Source: Geothermovivens sp964644845 (GTDB taxonomy: Bacteria; Zhuqueibacterota; Zhuqueibacteria; Oleimicrobiales; Geothermoviventaceae). Taken from it: a stretch of 64,000 nt of DNA. This document shows positions 36,901-44,058 of the stretch, in pieces. Both the position numbers and the translations under genes were made by a program. The notes beneath the pieces are model-generated. The model was not told the origin of the DNA, searched no databases, and worked only from the letters and a program-made list of their open reading frames with translations. Location: the NCBI GenBank assembly GCA_964644845.1, contig CAZXXS010000018.1, positions 1 through 64,000 on the forward strand, in the 5' to 3' direction. Position 1 is the stretch's first letter. Each line of letters begins with the position of its first letter.

Positions 36901-39577
36901 TGCTCGTCTCGCTGACGGATCCGTCGGTCACAGTGATCGTCTGCAGGCCTTGCGTGGCCAGCACAAAACCCGTGCCCGCGAACGTGTGCTGCCCTGCGTC
37001 TACGTCCGGATCAAAAGTGTAGCGGCTCGCAGACGTGTACGGCAGAGTGGCACCGGCGTCCGAACTGGTGAAGTACACTGAACCGCTGTAGTTCGTTTTC
37101 AAGTTGCCGTAGGCATCGTACGCCTTCACCAGCACGTCGTTGCTACCAAAACTGTCGCCAGCCACCACGGTGTCCGGGTAGCCAGTCATCGTAAAGCTGG
37201 CCAGTGCGCCGGGGGCAACGTTGATGTTGCCCGTCTGCCGCGTCACGCCGTCGGCTGTACCCTGCAACACCGTTACAACCGGGTTCACCAGCACCTGGTT
37301 GGCGCTGCCGCTACCCTCTGAAACGGTGATGTCGCTCAACGAGGGCTGGGTACCGTTCGGACTTGCTCCACCTCCCGAGGCAACGGCGACCGAAACAGTG
37401 CCCGACCACGCGTTGCCGTACGCGTCGACCGCCCCGGACACGGTCAGCGGGAACCCCACACCCGCCGTCTGGTTGCTCCCGGCAGAAAGCGTGAAATCGT
37501 TCAGTGCTGCGGGGGACACGTCAATCGCACTGCTTTCTTTGGAAACCGTACCGTCCGTAACAGTGATTGTCTGCGCCCCGGCCGTCTTCAGTGTGAATTC
37601 GCTCCCCGCAAACGTGTGCGCACCGTTGTCCGCGCTCACGAACTGGTAGGGATTCAGTGCGTTGTGCGTAATCGTCGCGTTGCCGTCCGTGCTTTCGAAA
37701 TAAACCTGACCCGTGTAGTTCGTCTTTTGGTTGCCGTACGCGTCGTACGCCGTCACCGTTACGTCGGTGCTGAACGCCTGTCCAGCAGTCACGGCACCGG
37801 GTACACCCGCCATCGTGAAAGCGTTCAGTGATCCCGGGTTCACGGTCACGTCCACCGTTTTGGAGACCGTGCCCGCTGTCCCTTTGAGTGTAGCGGCCCC
37901 TGCCTTGACCAGTGTCTGCGGCGCAGAACCGCTGCCGTCCGTCACCGTGATGTTGGCCAGCTGCGGAGCGGTGCCGTTCGGACTTGTCCCGTCGGCCGTC
38001 AGTGACACCGTAACCGTTCCTGAGGCGGCGTTCCCGTAGGCATCCACCGCGCCGCTCACCGAGAGATCGAAAGCCACACCCGCCGTCACTGGAGAGGGAG
38101 CCGACAACGTGAAGTCAGCGATCCCGGCGGCAGAAACCTGAATCGCTGACGACGTCTCGGAGGGAACCCCGTCCGTCTCCTGCACGGTGATCGTTTGCTG
38201 CCCCGCGGTTTTCAACACAAAGCCATTGGTAAACGTGTGCGACCCGTTGTCGCCGGAGACAAACGTGTAGTCCGCCGGGAGAGTCGCGCTACCGTCTGTA
38301 CTTCCGAATGTTACTGTACCCGTGTAGTCGGTCTTCACGTTCTGCCAGGCGTCGTAGGCGGTGACCGTGGCCGAAAAAGCGCTACCAGCCGTTGTGGAAG
38401 TCGGGTAACCGGTGAGCGTGAAACTTTGCACAGCTCCAGGAGACACGGAGTTCACCGTGTGCGTTTGACTGACGCTTCCGGTCGTCCCCTGGAAAGTCAC
38501 GTTACTCTCCACGAGGTACAGCGTCTGCGTCGCCGACCCGGTACCGTTGGACACCTGAATGTCGTGAAGCACCGGTGCCGTCCCGTCCGGTGCCGTGTGC
38601 GCGTTGCCGTCGGCAAAGCTCACGGCAATCGTCCCATTCGCCGCGTTTCCGTAACTGTCCAGGGCGTTTGTGACCGTAAGCGAAAAAGCTGTCCCCGCTG
38701 TCACCGTAGTCGGTCCCGAAAGCGAGAAACTGGCAATCGCTGCCGGGTTAACATCGATCGGGCTCGACGTCGTCTGAATGGAGTCGGTAAGATCCGTAAC
38801 CGTGTAGGTTTGTGCACCCGCCGTTTTCAGTGTGAAGTCGGAACCGTTGAACAGGTACGTGGCGCCGGTGAACGTCGCGTTGGCTGGCATGCTCGCCTGC
38901 GGATCTGTGGAACTCCAGGCCACAGTTCCCCTGTAATCTGTTTTTTGATTGCCGTACGCGTCGTAAGCCGTCACCTTCACGCTGTTGGCGAACGCCACAC
39001 CGGCCGTAGCTGTGGCCGGAAAACCGGAAATGGTGAAATGGTGTAAGGGCCCCGGGTAAACGTCAAAATTCGCACCTCCCGTCGCCACAACCGTGTTCGA
39101 CGCTGTGAGCACCACCACGCTGTCGCGGTAGGTCCCAGGCGTCGTGGCATTTGTCACGTTCGCGATTTTGAACGAAACCGTCGTGTCGCTCAAAGCGGAC
39201 CCGGTGCTGTCGCGCACCACGTACAGGGTGTCGTTTTGTCCTGCCGGAATTTGCACCTGTAAGCCGCCGTCCAGCACGCTGTCGCCCATGGCCACGAGCA
39301 CTGTGCTCACGTCAAACTCAGCTGGGAAAATAACCTTGATCTTGCCATCCGGATACAGTGTGTCCGGACTCGTCAATCGAAGGGCAATCGTGTAAACGGA
39401 CAGCTGGCCGGCGCTGGAATCGTCCGGAGTCACGGTCACGTTCGTCAAACTACCGGCTGCAAACCCCAACGAAGCGCCGAACAGAGCAAAGGCAAGAACA
39501 AAAGTGGAGAATCTACGCAAGAAACCTCTCGGCATAACCCGCGCCCCTGTTCGCTTGGAATCCTTTCCGCAACTCAT
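27917..39577 (-). CDS. giant secreted multi-repeat surface protein with C-terminal sorting domain
   Basis: One uninterrupted frame of 3886 residues. A signal peptide (FLRRFSTFVLAFALFGASLG) is followed by an N-terminal domain (about 43-170). Residues about 176-1112 hold five long Ig-like repeats with YDAYGNQKTNYTG-type motifs, alternating with four or so shorter repeats carrying YGNAASGTV. From about 1113 to 3000 come many CARDB-like repeats (patterns such as WQVKVAVTNNGEA and DTGQSFPIRVVVYNLG). Five repeats starting with APEGAKDGVLSTAQ-like motifs cover about 3025-3575. The last 100 or so residues (GCYPNPFGWGNRATTTIVYY, GVYVVRIATG) are a FlgD-like domain of the kind used as a C-terminal sorting signal. 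The ATG overlaps the upstream stop (ATGA); a second ATG at 39535 lies right before the signal peptide. It is probably a fibre or adhesin-like surface protein. Confidence 0.9.
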   Translation of the reverse strand: MSCGKDSKRTGARVMPRGFLRRFSTFVLAFALFGASLGFAAGSLTNVTVTPDDSSAGQLSVYTIALRLTSPDTLYPDGKIKVIFPAEFDVSTVLVAMGDSVLDGGLQVQIPAGQNDTLYVVRDSTGSALSDTTVSFKIANVTNATTPGTYRDSVVVLTASNTVVATGGANFDVYPGPLHHFTISGFPATATAGVAFANSVKVTAYDAYGNQKTDYRGTVAWSSTDPQASMPANATFTGATYLFNGSDFTLKTAGAQTYTVTDLTDSIQTTSSPIDVNPAAIASFSLSGPTTVTAGTAFSLTVTNALDSYGNAANGTIAVSFADGNAHTAPDGTAPVLHDIQVSNGTGSATQTLYLVESNVTFQGTTGSVSQTHTVNSVSPGAVQSFTLTGYPTSTTAGSAFSATVTAYDAWQNVKTDYTGTVTFGSTDGSATLPADYTFVSGDNGSHTFTNGFVLKTAGQQTITVQETDGVPSETSSAIQVSAAGIADFTLSAPSPVTAGVAFDLSVSGAVDAYGNAASGTVTVSLTADGTSPNGTAPQLANITVTDGSGSAPQTLVKAGAATLKGTAGTVSKTVDVTVNPGSLNAFTMAGVPGAVTAGQAFSTDVTVTAYDAYGNQKTNYTGQVYFESTDGNATITHNALNPYQFVSADNGAHTFAGSEFTLKTAGAQTITVTDGTVSKESSAIDVSPAALNDFTLSAGSNQTAGVGFPLTVSGAVDAYGNAWSGTVSVAVASGGGASPNGTQPSLSDITVSEGSGSANQVLVNPVVTVLQGTADGVTRQTGNINVAPGALASFTMTGYPDTVVAGDSFGSNDVLVKAYDAYGNLKTNYSGSVYFTSSDAGATLPYTSASRYTFDPDVDAGQHTFAGTGFVLATQGLQTITVTDGSVSETSSNILVQSRTDDIRDFDVVLGTTQTAGVQFTVQVQNAVDSLGNPASGTVTVQIANGSGTSPNGSTPSLQSITVTSGSGSAGQVLVNAGSTVLRFASNYKTIDTTVTVEPGAFDELTLTGYPTTVTAGAGWSSDVTVTAYDRYGNQKTNYTGQVYFSSDTDPNAEFPYTQASPYTFQTTDNGSHTFSGASFKFNTPGTQTFAVTDVGSGSKKVSDPITVVALELVSVGSGASQVTRGQDSVEVNLVARNNGSLPISSVSGGLSFSDGSNDRSFDYTVTRTDTVTVIPAGGEVTLSFSVSVKTTAQLGTITVDGYVSGTSGGSSVSDNSATTTHQWQVLKPATLVVSGVAVAKDTVYQGDTGIAATLTIDNDYGSSQTSTAVIDSIDLYFVGQAGDQTADYVRFTDPANPTTIAGGQRATFNMTFNVVPAAQTGDVKVYGKVWGHDINSDAATSNTSTTYDQMVVKEKASLAIVSVTTSQAKVTRGQTKLWEVYVVVKNTSESAAHIDFDTDQTYIRFRKGGSDLTSEYSISTPTALAGGGNVVAANGGQDTLVYKINRTGTTTGEITIFARVAATEGIYTDSEISGRYGGVSVQTPPNLVINSVTPSQQTVTANQDKNWQVKVAVTNNGEADFDAVFDSTWISFSTGNDFTVQKPTAWMLSGTNRLAAGTTDTLVFTVTKTGLFTGVSTIDARVKGRDVNSDDWVSKQTDPTNAGQVTVQSPADIRIVAVEASDTTLTRDTSTNWTITVRVQNLGESSVTADLVAQAYTYIRFYTVNGDVEQLDYVVQWPTAFENSGTTLLAGNSTDELVYTVTRTGNTLGSIRIRAGVRAKENNSDRVIDTTAPDSVTDLILVQAPSNISYVSGSLSPQEVNRGSNARFNVRVHNGGGATVVLDANSTRFHFSDGVHSFDALLDSTQVVSVSPGDTTLTFRSQPVPANMALGTWAATVTLVGDENGNAYTKTLTLTDSVTVSEAADLAIEYTRASQPTVTAGQTRPWQIVMVVTNNGGSPVSLDSSRIRLFYLSTDVTSKLVFSTPTVFAGSGTKQLDGGKTDSLVYDVSEVKSDMPIGSIRIQGSVYVTDVNDPTRHLSQNTDGNSGYFIVQEPATLSVVRVRPWQPSVTLGQGEDWKVTVVIRNGGGSAVTVDSSVINTYLSFEFGTGWQVLPPSRLSNGTWVLEPETTDSLVFTVDQTDASRTGVCHVDARVQATENNSGRVLTANSTADTRGQVTVETPAQVKIDTFLVSTATVPNAPYVDTEQPFTLRVRVVNLGQDEADSVEIRLRSAEGYSTVAPSLDLGTVSGGSAVWGEVQGKTGVVPDVAETFTVSLAKAVARNTGKPAAVVASDDPGDTTYVLHIQKPAYLAIDSVWTDKDTVLAKQTSPYWHVYVAVRDTGSAPVIVADPAADDLEFRIHGETQTGYVVVPQSLSESERTLDPTGTHNKVILTYEIRQTGPTGGLAGIFATITGTDVNYPDRQPAPNATNNGQVFVASLASVQITRTEPVAYRKDAQGRAVVNTGQAFAVDVDVENKGGEDLLNVVVRLVTDGGSSVGGSQTIDTLAVGHAQTVRFAVTASDVENLAGETFTAQIVSATGRESGLQAQVLPADDDVAVAVIQQPARVRIQSVRNVAPNAPFVDTGQSFPIRVVVYNLGTEPAESVNLALRAHPDSLLAQPVYTLLLPTAVAGHDSVEGLLTVAASTVRDTVGMTVSVASAVGANTGQPATVEPPLSDSTFAIVQQPAGPAVLAVVADPDTVIAESREEWHIKVVVADTGEADVTFTPSAADVRFVIGGVDETQNYTVIPPTRLKGRPGLLLPAGQTDTLVYRVTETGPRGGAGQIPVQIRGYDRNLGSQLGQVVAIGVGHVFVETNAVVRIKRTEVRAPNISAQGWGIVDMGQTFQIKVTVEERQGREGVDSVKVRLVSKAGLSTVLDSVRTIPFLQAGGSASTIFSVRAANQEVLQGEVFQASIVAATAHESQIPASIEPPADPINARATVRIEKPANLTVNSSVYGGRFAVSVGSEFDLQIILANLGTAQVDTNGRAMVVAPAGYQIGDGGGNFSEGSRIFSIRAGVPLLVKMKAPDTASVNDSILVTLAVVPKDRNTQLPAKVSVDSSWTVVSTVVPFMKVEEAAITAPEGAKDGVLSTAQGFHVRAVVKSSPDLSERTVSIRLPEGRNYLVFGADTLRSVTRDSVVVQWYVQAPPTADQVQQYILVHAQGVDGTGTRRTDTDTIAVRTVRRASLELAVSIVSPPGAADGTLTQGQPFQLQAKVTNKGEAAAVDTMSLRLDLGNTGVELDPSETDTVKVVEMSGSVTTVSWRLRAPAEPHDPDVLTVSFERRPKDENTGGVAEVANLSQDLTVSTVPGGYVRVDSIYIAAPEGARDSVLSTEQEFVVTARFSAERVSPLLDATISFSSPEFYTESSVRKVTAGQGVNVSWRVRAPSKANVTPDSIWVTLVAHDANNDTLLIRQQSPPLPVWVKERADLSVDGSISAPPGGTDGVLSTGQTFVVSAKIVNRGQAGWVPTDSFRVRIILPASGGYTLAEGEPQEKSSVSGIISWTVRAPDQPTGAESIGLQLKDVPRDENSGERAKVSQERDEISVITQEKAKLVLHAAITEPKGARGGTVWTGQVFTVTTSIENLGEAGWTGPDSFRMKISVPEAFTLLDDSVQSSLSGVISWRVKAPQQSGQQYTIAVKMLDRPLDENANTKAVVVGDAAQVPVTVQAKMLIVGAYDVGTNNTVARGETAVPVLGLRLENRGEEGRDLILLQGLKLRFLDRSGKDLPPNRVAARIWAAPYGNSDVVVGETTSVPAENPVFLPFASDTLAGGDVDSIVIYVDVARGAKVRDFMVSLASASDVQAVDAESGTHVLIGDADGRPKSDLNINSDFAVLVAADLSSSFGCYPNPFGWGNRATTTIVYYLNKATTVDLAVYTIMGELVWEKHFKPTDPQGQAGMHDGDVVWDGRNGAGMPVLNGVYVVRIATGTGESAITKVAVAR

Positions 39578-40065
39578 CGCGCCAGCACCTTAGGAGGTGC
39601 ACCCCAGCGGACGGAACTCCTGACGTCCGCCACGGACCGGTTGCCACGGCGCACCACCAGTCGCACCTGCAACCCCGCATCCAGAACCTTCGGGTTGCGA
39701 AAATTCGCAAGTTTCAGGTCCACCCTCCTGCCCGCCGGAATCACGTGTCCACGGCCTGTGCGCTCCACGAGGAGCACGTTGCCCTGCCTTCGCAATCGAA
39801 AACCGCCATCAATCGTCTGGGACCCTACGACCTTCACCTCTTCCAGATTCAGCACCTGTGGCAGGTGAATCTCGAACACGGCGTCAGGAGGGAGAGGCTG
39901 ATTAAGCGAAAACTGTAATTCGTAGATGGAACGATGCCCGGGGAGAGGCGTCACCGCGTACACGGCGAGCGAGTCGGCAGCCACAGCCGCACTAACCACC
40001 AGGTACGTCAGCGCACCAGCGAGTAAACTAAACAAAAACTTGCTTGAAGGACGTAGTCGTCGCAT
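39574..40065 (-). CDS. small secreted protein related to the N-terminal domain of the giant protein
   Basis: A 163-residue protein with a signal peptide (KFLFSLLAGALTYLVVSAAV followed by AA) and one beta-rich domain. That domain aligns by eye with residues about 43-170 of the giant protein encoded next: SLAVYAVTPLPG with SLTNVTVTP, FEIHLPQVLNLEEV with IKVIFPAEFDVSTV, TIDGGFRLRR with VLDGGLQVQI, and VDLKLANFRNP with VSFKIANVTNA. It is therefore a free copy of that domain. The ATG at 40063-40065 with AGGTGAG upstream is preferred over an ATG 19 codons earlier. Its stop overlaps the start of the giant gene by 4 bases. Function unknown. Confidence 0.8.
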   Translation of the reverse strand: MRRLRPSSKFLFSLLAGALTYLVVSAAVAADSLAVYAVTPLPGHRSIYELQFSLNQPLPPDAVFEIHLPQVLNLEEVKVVGSQTIDGGFRLRRQGNVLLVERTGRGHVIPAGRRVDLKLANFRNPKVLDAGLQVRLVVRRGNRSVADVRSSVRWGAPPKVLAR

Positions 40066-40943
40066 GTCACTCACCTGTCCTAAAATCGCTCTACTGTTCT
40101 CCGAGGTAACACTTTGAACCATGATTCGAAAGGAGAGAATTGGGGGTTACGAAGCGAAAAAGCGAATGTGCAAATATCGAACCACTGTGGTGTAGGATTT
40201 TCGACAACCAGCCGTTTCCGCACCAGCATTGCCAACCATGCAGTCTGCGACTTAACCACAACAAATTCAACGAAACTACGGGGAGAGGGTTTCTGCCTTT
40301 GTTCGACAGAGCGAAGCCGCTGTGAGCCCGCGCACCCGCTCCGAAACAGCCAGTAGACGGAAATTGAACACCCCGGATGCGCTGCTCCGAATCCGGCTGT
40401 TACTACTTCCAGCTCATCTCGGGGGCCGTCTTGCTCGGCTTTCGTGCTCCGGTTTGGTACAGCCTTGCCTCATTCTCGATCCTGCTGGCCCAGTTCCTGG
40501 ACCTTCCCAACTCTCGTTCCCACCCGTCCCGCACCCCTGCCACGTCCCGCGGGCACTTTTGTTGCTCTCCCCTCAGCAGACGAAACTTTGCGACGGGTCA
40601 ACTAACCGCTGAGTTTGCAGGAAGACCAGGGGGAAACGTCTGGAGACAATGTCAGAGAGAGACAAGCGGACTCCAATCGGTGGGGATGTGGCAAACAATT
40701 CGTGTCTGTTCAGCGGGCCGGAACCCGCTCGTCAGCGCGCACCTTCCAAGTGCAAGAGTTTGGCCGGTTTCCTCCTGTGGGAACAAGGCCAGACGCGCCA
40801 GATTGCCCCCGCGTCCTTCGCAACTGTCAGCCTTCTCTCCGGGCACCTCAGGAAGCGCCTTAGCGCCAACTGTACAAAGCGCCCGTCTGGTGCTTTCTTC
40901 GAGCCAATCTGTCTCTGCCTGCCAGGCGACCAGAACAGCTGAG
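40066..40943. other. long intergenic region, no gene recognised
   Basis: About 880 bases between the TPR gene and the giant-protein operon. It should contain the promoter of that operon, but I could not find a convincing -35/-10 pair. Frames on both strands are short and look like chance. Pyrimidine-rich stretches are seen on the plus strand at 40490-40580. No RNA gene recognised. Confidence 0.45.
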
Positions 40944-42095
40944 CTACTTGAGGATGGCCCGTAGCAAAATCAAGAAGCCTTTGCCGTCATTTTGTGCCAA
41001 CCGTAGATTCTTGGCGGCCCGGGCAAAATCCGGGTTGATTCGCAAAGCCTCCCGAAATTCGTCCAGGGCTTTCAAAAAGAGGTTACGAGCCTGAATGAGG
41101 TAAGCCACACCGAGACTGTTGTGAAGGTCAGCAAAGTCAGGATGTTTCTCGATTTCGCGTTGCAACCAAGACACGTAAGCCGCAACCGCTTGTTCATCCT
41201 TCCCTTTGCCGCCGTACATGAACTGCAGGTAAAACTCGTGATCGTACAAGAAACGGTCGCGCGAGGGCAGCTTCGCCCTCAGGGCATCGATCTGACGCTC
41301 CGCTTTTTCCAGATCCTGCAGGCGCGCGGCTTCGAAAACTCGCTCCACGTCCTCGGTCTTCAGCACTGGACTGAGCTGAGCAGCCTCGCGCACGTAGCTC
41401 AGAGCCTTTCGCACTCGCGTCAGAACGGGCGGCAGTTCGGCTTCTGCGGTGCTTTCCCGGGCGCTTGCCAGCAGCACACGTGCCAAGTTCAAGTAGGCTT
41501 CGGCGTACCGAGGGTTCAATCGCAGGGCTTCCTGGAAAGCCCGGATTGCTTCCACGAACTGCTTTTTCTTGTGCAACACGAGGCCCAGCAAGTTGTGCAG
41601 ATCAGCGTAGTTCGGCCCCTTCTCAACGGCTTCCCTGACCGCCACCAGCGCCTCGTCGTCCCGCCCAAGGGCGAGCAAGGCACGCGCCAGGTTGCCGTAG
41701 TACTCCGGCCTCTCAGGGTCCAGCTTCACGGCCAGCGTAAACTCTCGCAGGGCTTCGCGGTACAACCCGCGGCGTAAGAAAACCAGACCAAGCCGGTTGT
41801 TCGAAGGAGCGTGCGTGACCGTGCGGATCTTTTGCTGGATGTAGTGCAGGATTTCGTAGTCCGCCGTCACACGCCGGTGGAAATCTTCCAGCCGCTCCCG
41901 GATCTCTTCCACCGAAAAGTCCGGGCTAACGTCGCGCTCCCGACGCTCCAGCAGCCGCCCGCTGTCGTACACGCTGCTTACGATCTTTTCCTGCTCAGCG
42001 TGGTAGACAGTCTGCACATGCAGGGACCGGTCGCCAAATGCAACGTCCCCGTGTAAACCGAGCGCTTCCACCACGCCGACCCCGGTTTCGCTCAC
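40944..42095 (-). CDS. TPR-repeat protein
   Basis: A 383-residue protein. The N-terminal 50 or so residues (LHGDVAFGDRSLHVQTVYHA then EQEKIVSSVYDSGRLLERRE) form a small beta domain that I have seen, from memory, in front of TPRs in other bacteria; its role is not known. The rest is tetratricopeptide repeats (LGLVFLRRGLYREALREFTL, GNLARALLALGRDDEALVAV, LGLVLHKKKQFVEAIRAFQE, AYLNLARVL, and a C-terminal pair ending AAKNLRLAQ). No signal peptide is seen. I place the start at GTG 42093-42095, overlapping the fmdB stop by 4 bases (GTGA); the frame is open further upstream inside fmdB. Confidence 0.8.
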   Translation of the reverse strand: MSETGVGVVEALGLHGDVAFGDRSLHVQTVYHAEQEKIVSSVYDSGRLLERRERDVSPDFSVEEIRERLEDFHRRVTADYEILHYIQQKIRTVTHAPSNNRLGLVFLRRGLYREALREFTLAVKLDPERPEYYGNLARALLALGRDDEALVAVREAVEKGPNYADLHNLLGLVLHKKKQFVEAIRAFQEALRLNPRYAEAYLNLARVLLASARESTAEAELPPVLTRVRKALSYVREAAQLSPVLKTEDVERVFEAARLQDLEKAERQIDALRAKLPSRDRFLYDHEFYLQFMYGGKGKDEQAVAAYVSWLQREIEKHPDFADLHNSLGVAYLIQARNLFLKALDEFREALRINPDFARAAKNLRLAQNDGKGFLILLRAILK

Positions 42096-42358
42096 CCTTT
42101 CGTCCCGCTCCCTTTGTCCGAACTTTTGTCTGTCGACTTCGACTCGCTGCTCTTGCTCGGTGAGCCCGAGCTGTGTTTGTTTTTGTAGTCGGTGATGTAA
42201 AAACCACTGCCCTTGAAAATGAGCCCTGCGCCGGCACTGATCATCCGCCGCGCCTGAGCACCGCACTGTGGACAAACCTGTACGGGCTCCGAATGAATGC
42301 TCTCGAAACGCTCAAAGGTGTAACCGCATTCCTCACAACGGTAGACGTACGTCGGCAT
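42092..42358 (-). CDS. FmdB-family zinc-ribbon protein
   Basis: An 88-residue FmdB-type regulatory-like protein. The first 40 residues form the zinc ribbon: MPTYVYRCEECGYTFERFES and VQVCPQCGAQARRM, with four cysteines in two CxxC pairs. The segment LIFKGSGFYITDYKN is conserved in the family. The C-terminal 25 residues are a serine/lysine-rich tail. The molecular role of the family is not settled. A promoter-like sequence lies 36 bases upstream, and a TPR gene overlaps its end. Confidence 0.9.
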   Translation of the reverse strand: MPTYVYRCEECGYTFERFESIHSEPVQVCPQCGAQARRMISAGAGLIFKGSGFYITDYKNKHSSGSPSKSSESKSTDKSSDKGSGTKG

Positions 42359-42394
42359 TTCCGCTTCGTCCTCTCGTGTGTACAGCTTCTCACC

Positions 42395-42424
42395 AAAATA
42401 TCGTCAGCATTTGCTTTCTGTTAA
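42395..42424 (-). promoter_or_regulatory. possible sigma-70-type promoter of fmdB
   Basis: On the minus strand TTAACA (42419-42424) and TATTTT (42395-42400) are 18 bases apart. The -10 lies 36 bases before the fmdB ATG. Confidence 0.5.
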
Positions 42425-42597
42425 CCCACCTAACGCGGGAAAGTTCACACCAGCTGCAAGTCCCCCCTTCCACCGCCCCAAAAGCATTAGCCCATCCCCA
42501 CTCACCCCAAGGCCCTCAACCCGCATCCTCATCTGCCGCAGTACCACCTCGCGGCGGTCCCAAGTCTACACCGCTGCCAGACTCCCGAAACGCGCCT

Positions 42598-43785
42598 TCA
42601 ACCTTTCCGAAGCGCAACCAAACCTGCCTCGATTCGGTCCAGTCCGCGCTCAAGCTGCTCCATCGAGCTGGCGTAACTGATCCGGATGTGCCCCTCCATT
42701 CCAAAAGCGCCACCCGGCACCACGGCCACGTGCTCCAGCTCGAGCAAACGGTCGCACAACTCGAAACTGTTCGCAGGCCCACCTGGCAACCCCAGGTAAG
42801 CGCTCACATCCGGGAACACGTAAAACGCCCCTTCCGGCAAAGCACAGCCAACGTCGGGAATTGCTGCAAGCCGCTCACACACAGCCCGACGGCGTTTGTC
42901 GAATTCCCTCCGCATCTCCGCTACGCAACTCTGGTCGCCCGTCAGTGCAGCCAGGGCCGCCTTCTGCGACACCGACGTCGCGTTGGAAGTGCTGTGTCCC
43001 ACCACTTTCGCTACGGCCTCCGCCACTGGTTTTGATGCCACCAGAAAACCGATGCGCCAGCCGGTCATCGCGTACGCTTTCGAAACGCCGTCTACCACCA
43101 TTACACGATCTCGGATCTCAGGAAAAGCAGCCAAACTTACGTACGGCACGTCGTCGTACACGATCTTCCCGTAAATCTCGTCCGAAATCACGTAAACATT
43201 CGTACCCGCCAGCACCTCAACCAGCTCCCGAAGCCGGTCCCGACCGTAAACAGCTCCCGTGGGGTTGGTCGGGTTGTTGAAAATCAAGAGCTTAGTCCGC
43301 GGAGAAACGGCCTCTTCAAGATCGGTCGCCTCGACGTGGAATCCATTTTCTTTACGAACAGGGACGAACTTGGGCGTTGCCCCGGCCAGTTTAGCCATTT
43401 CCGGGTAGCTGACCCAGTGCGGGGAAACGATCAGCACTTCGTCCCCAGGGTCACACAGCGCCAGGACTGCACTGAAGATCGCGTGTTTCCCTCCGCACGT
43501 AACCAGGACATTCTCCGCAGCGTAATCCGCGCCCGCCTCGCGGTTCAGCCTGTCTGCAACAGCCTGGCGCAACTCAGGGATTCCCGTACTGGCTGTGTAC
43601 TTTGTGAACCCCTCCCGAATTGCTGCAATCGCCGCTTCTTTCACGTGCGCCGGTGTGTCGAAATCGGGCTCACCCGCGCTCAAAGAGACAACATCGATCC
43701 CTTTGCGTTTCAGCGCCTTCGCCTTGTCCGTAATCGCCAGGGTCTTGGATTTCTCAACACTCCTGATCCTCCTGGACGGTACCAT
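42598..43785 (-). CDS. aspC: aspartate aminotransferase (class I, PLP-dependent)
   Basis: A 395-residue fold-type I aminotransferase of the thermophile/Bacillus AspAT type. MVPSRRIRSVEKSKTLAITD is a usual start, followed by VSLSAGEPDFDTPAHVKEAA, TKYTASTGIPELRQAVADRL, FNNPTNPTGAVY, ISDEIYGKIVYDD, and the PLP lysine in VDGVSKAYAMTGWRIGF. The arginine near the C-terminus (GHIRISYASS) binds the substrate carboxylate. It interconverts aspartate and oxaloacetate; related enzymes also accept other acids, so the specificity is by similarity. The ATG at 43783-43785 follows GAGGTG at a good distance. A terminator upstream separates it from pta. Confidence 0.92.
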   Translation of the reverse strand: MVPSRRIRSVEKSKTLAITDKAKALKRKGIDVVSLSAGEPDFDTPAHVKEAAIAAIREGFTKYTASTGIPELRQAVADRLNREAGADYAAENVLVTCGGKHAIFSAVLALCDPGDEVLIVSPHWVSYPEMAKLAGATPKFVPVRKENGFHVEATDLEEAVSPRTKLLIFNNPTNPTGAVYGRDRLRELVEVLAGTNVYVISDEIYGKIVYDDVPYVSLAAFPEIRDRVMVVDGVSKAYAMTGWRIGFLVASKPVAEAVAKVVGHSTSNATSVSQKAALAALTGDQSCVAEMRREFDKRRRAVCERLAAIPDVGCALPEGAFYVFPDVSAYLGLPGGPANSFELCDRLLELEHVAVVPGGAFGMEGHIRISYASSMEQLERGLDRIEAGLVALRKG

Positions 43786-43853
43786 GAACACCTCGTCATC
43801 TGATTCCACCTCTTTCCCACCCCGCACGGCTCACGCGCACACCCGAAACTGCG

Positions 43854-43892
43854 AAAAACATCACCCCACCGGGCGTGCTCCCGGAGGGGTGA
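43854..43892 (-). terminator. Rho-independent terminator after pta
   Basis: On the minus strand TCACCCC-T-CCGGG-loop-CCCGG-T-GGGGTGA (43861-43892) is followed by TGTTTTT. The stem is long and GC-rich. It closes the rsmD-coaD-pta unit. Confidence 0.8.
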
Positions 43893-44058
43893 CGACCTGT
43901 TCACTTCAACTGTGTCAAACCGATTCGTGCTTAGGTGCTAAAAAAGCCGTGTTGACACCGTTTCAACACATGGCCAGCCTGACCACTTACCAGCAGCCCG
44001 CTCTCTCCAAGGAGGGAACGAGCTGTGAACCAGAATGATCCTTGGGCGCAGGGTAAGC

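Noticed and set aside
28307..39395. Many plus-strand frames opposite the giant gene
   Set aside because: All are shadows of the repeat-rich 11.7-kb gene on the minus strand.
40377..40964. 195-codon plus-strand frame in the gap before the giant-protein operon
   Set aside because: Runs into the TPR gene on the other strand, has biased serine/proline content and no ribosome-binding site; likely chance.
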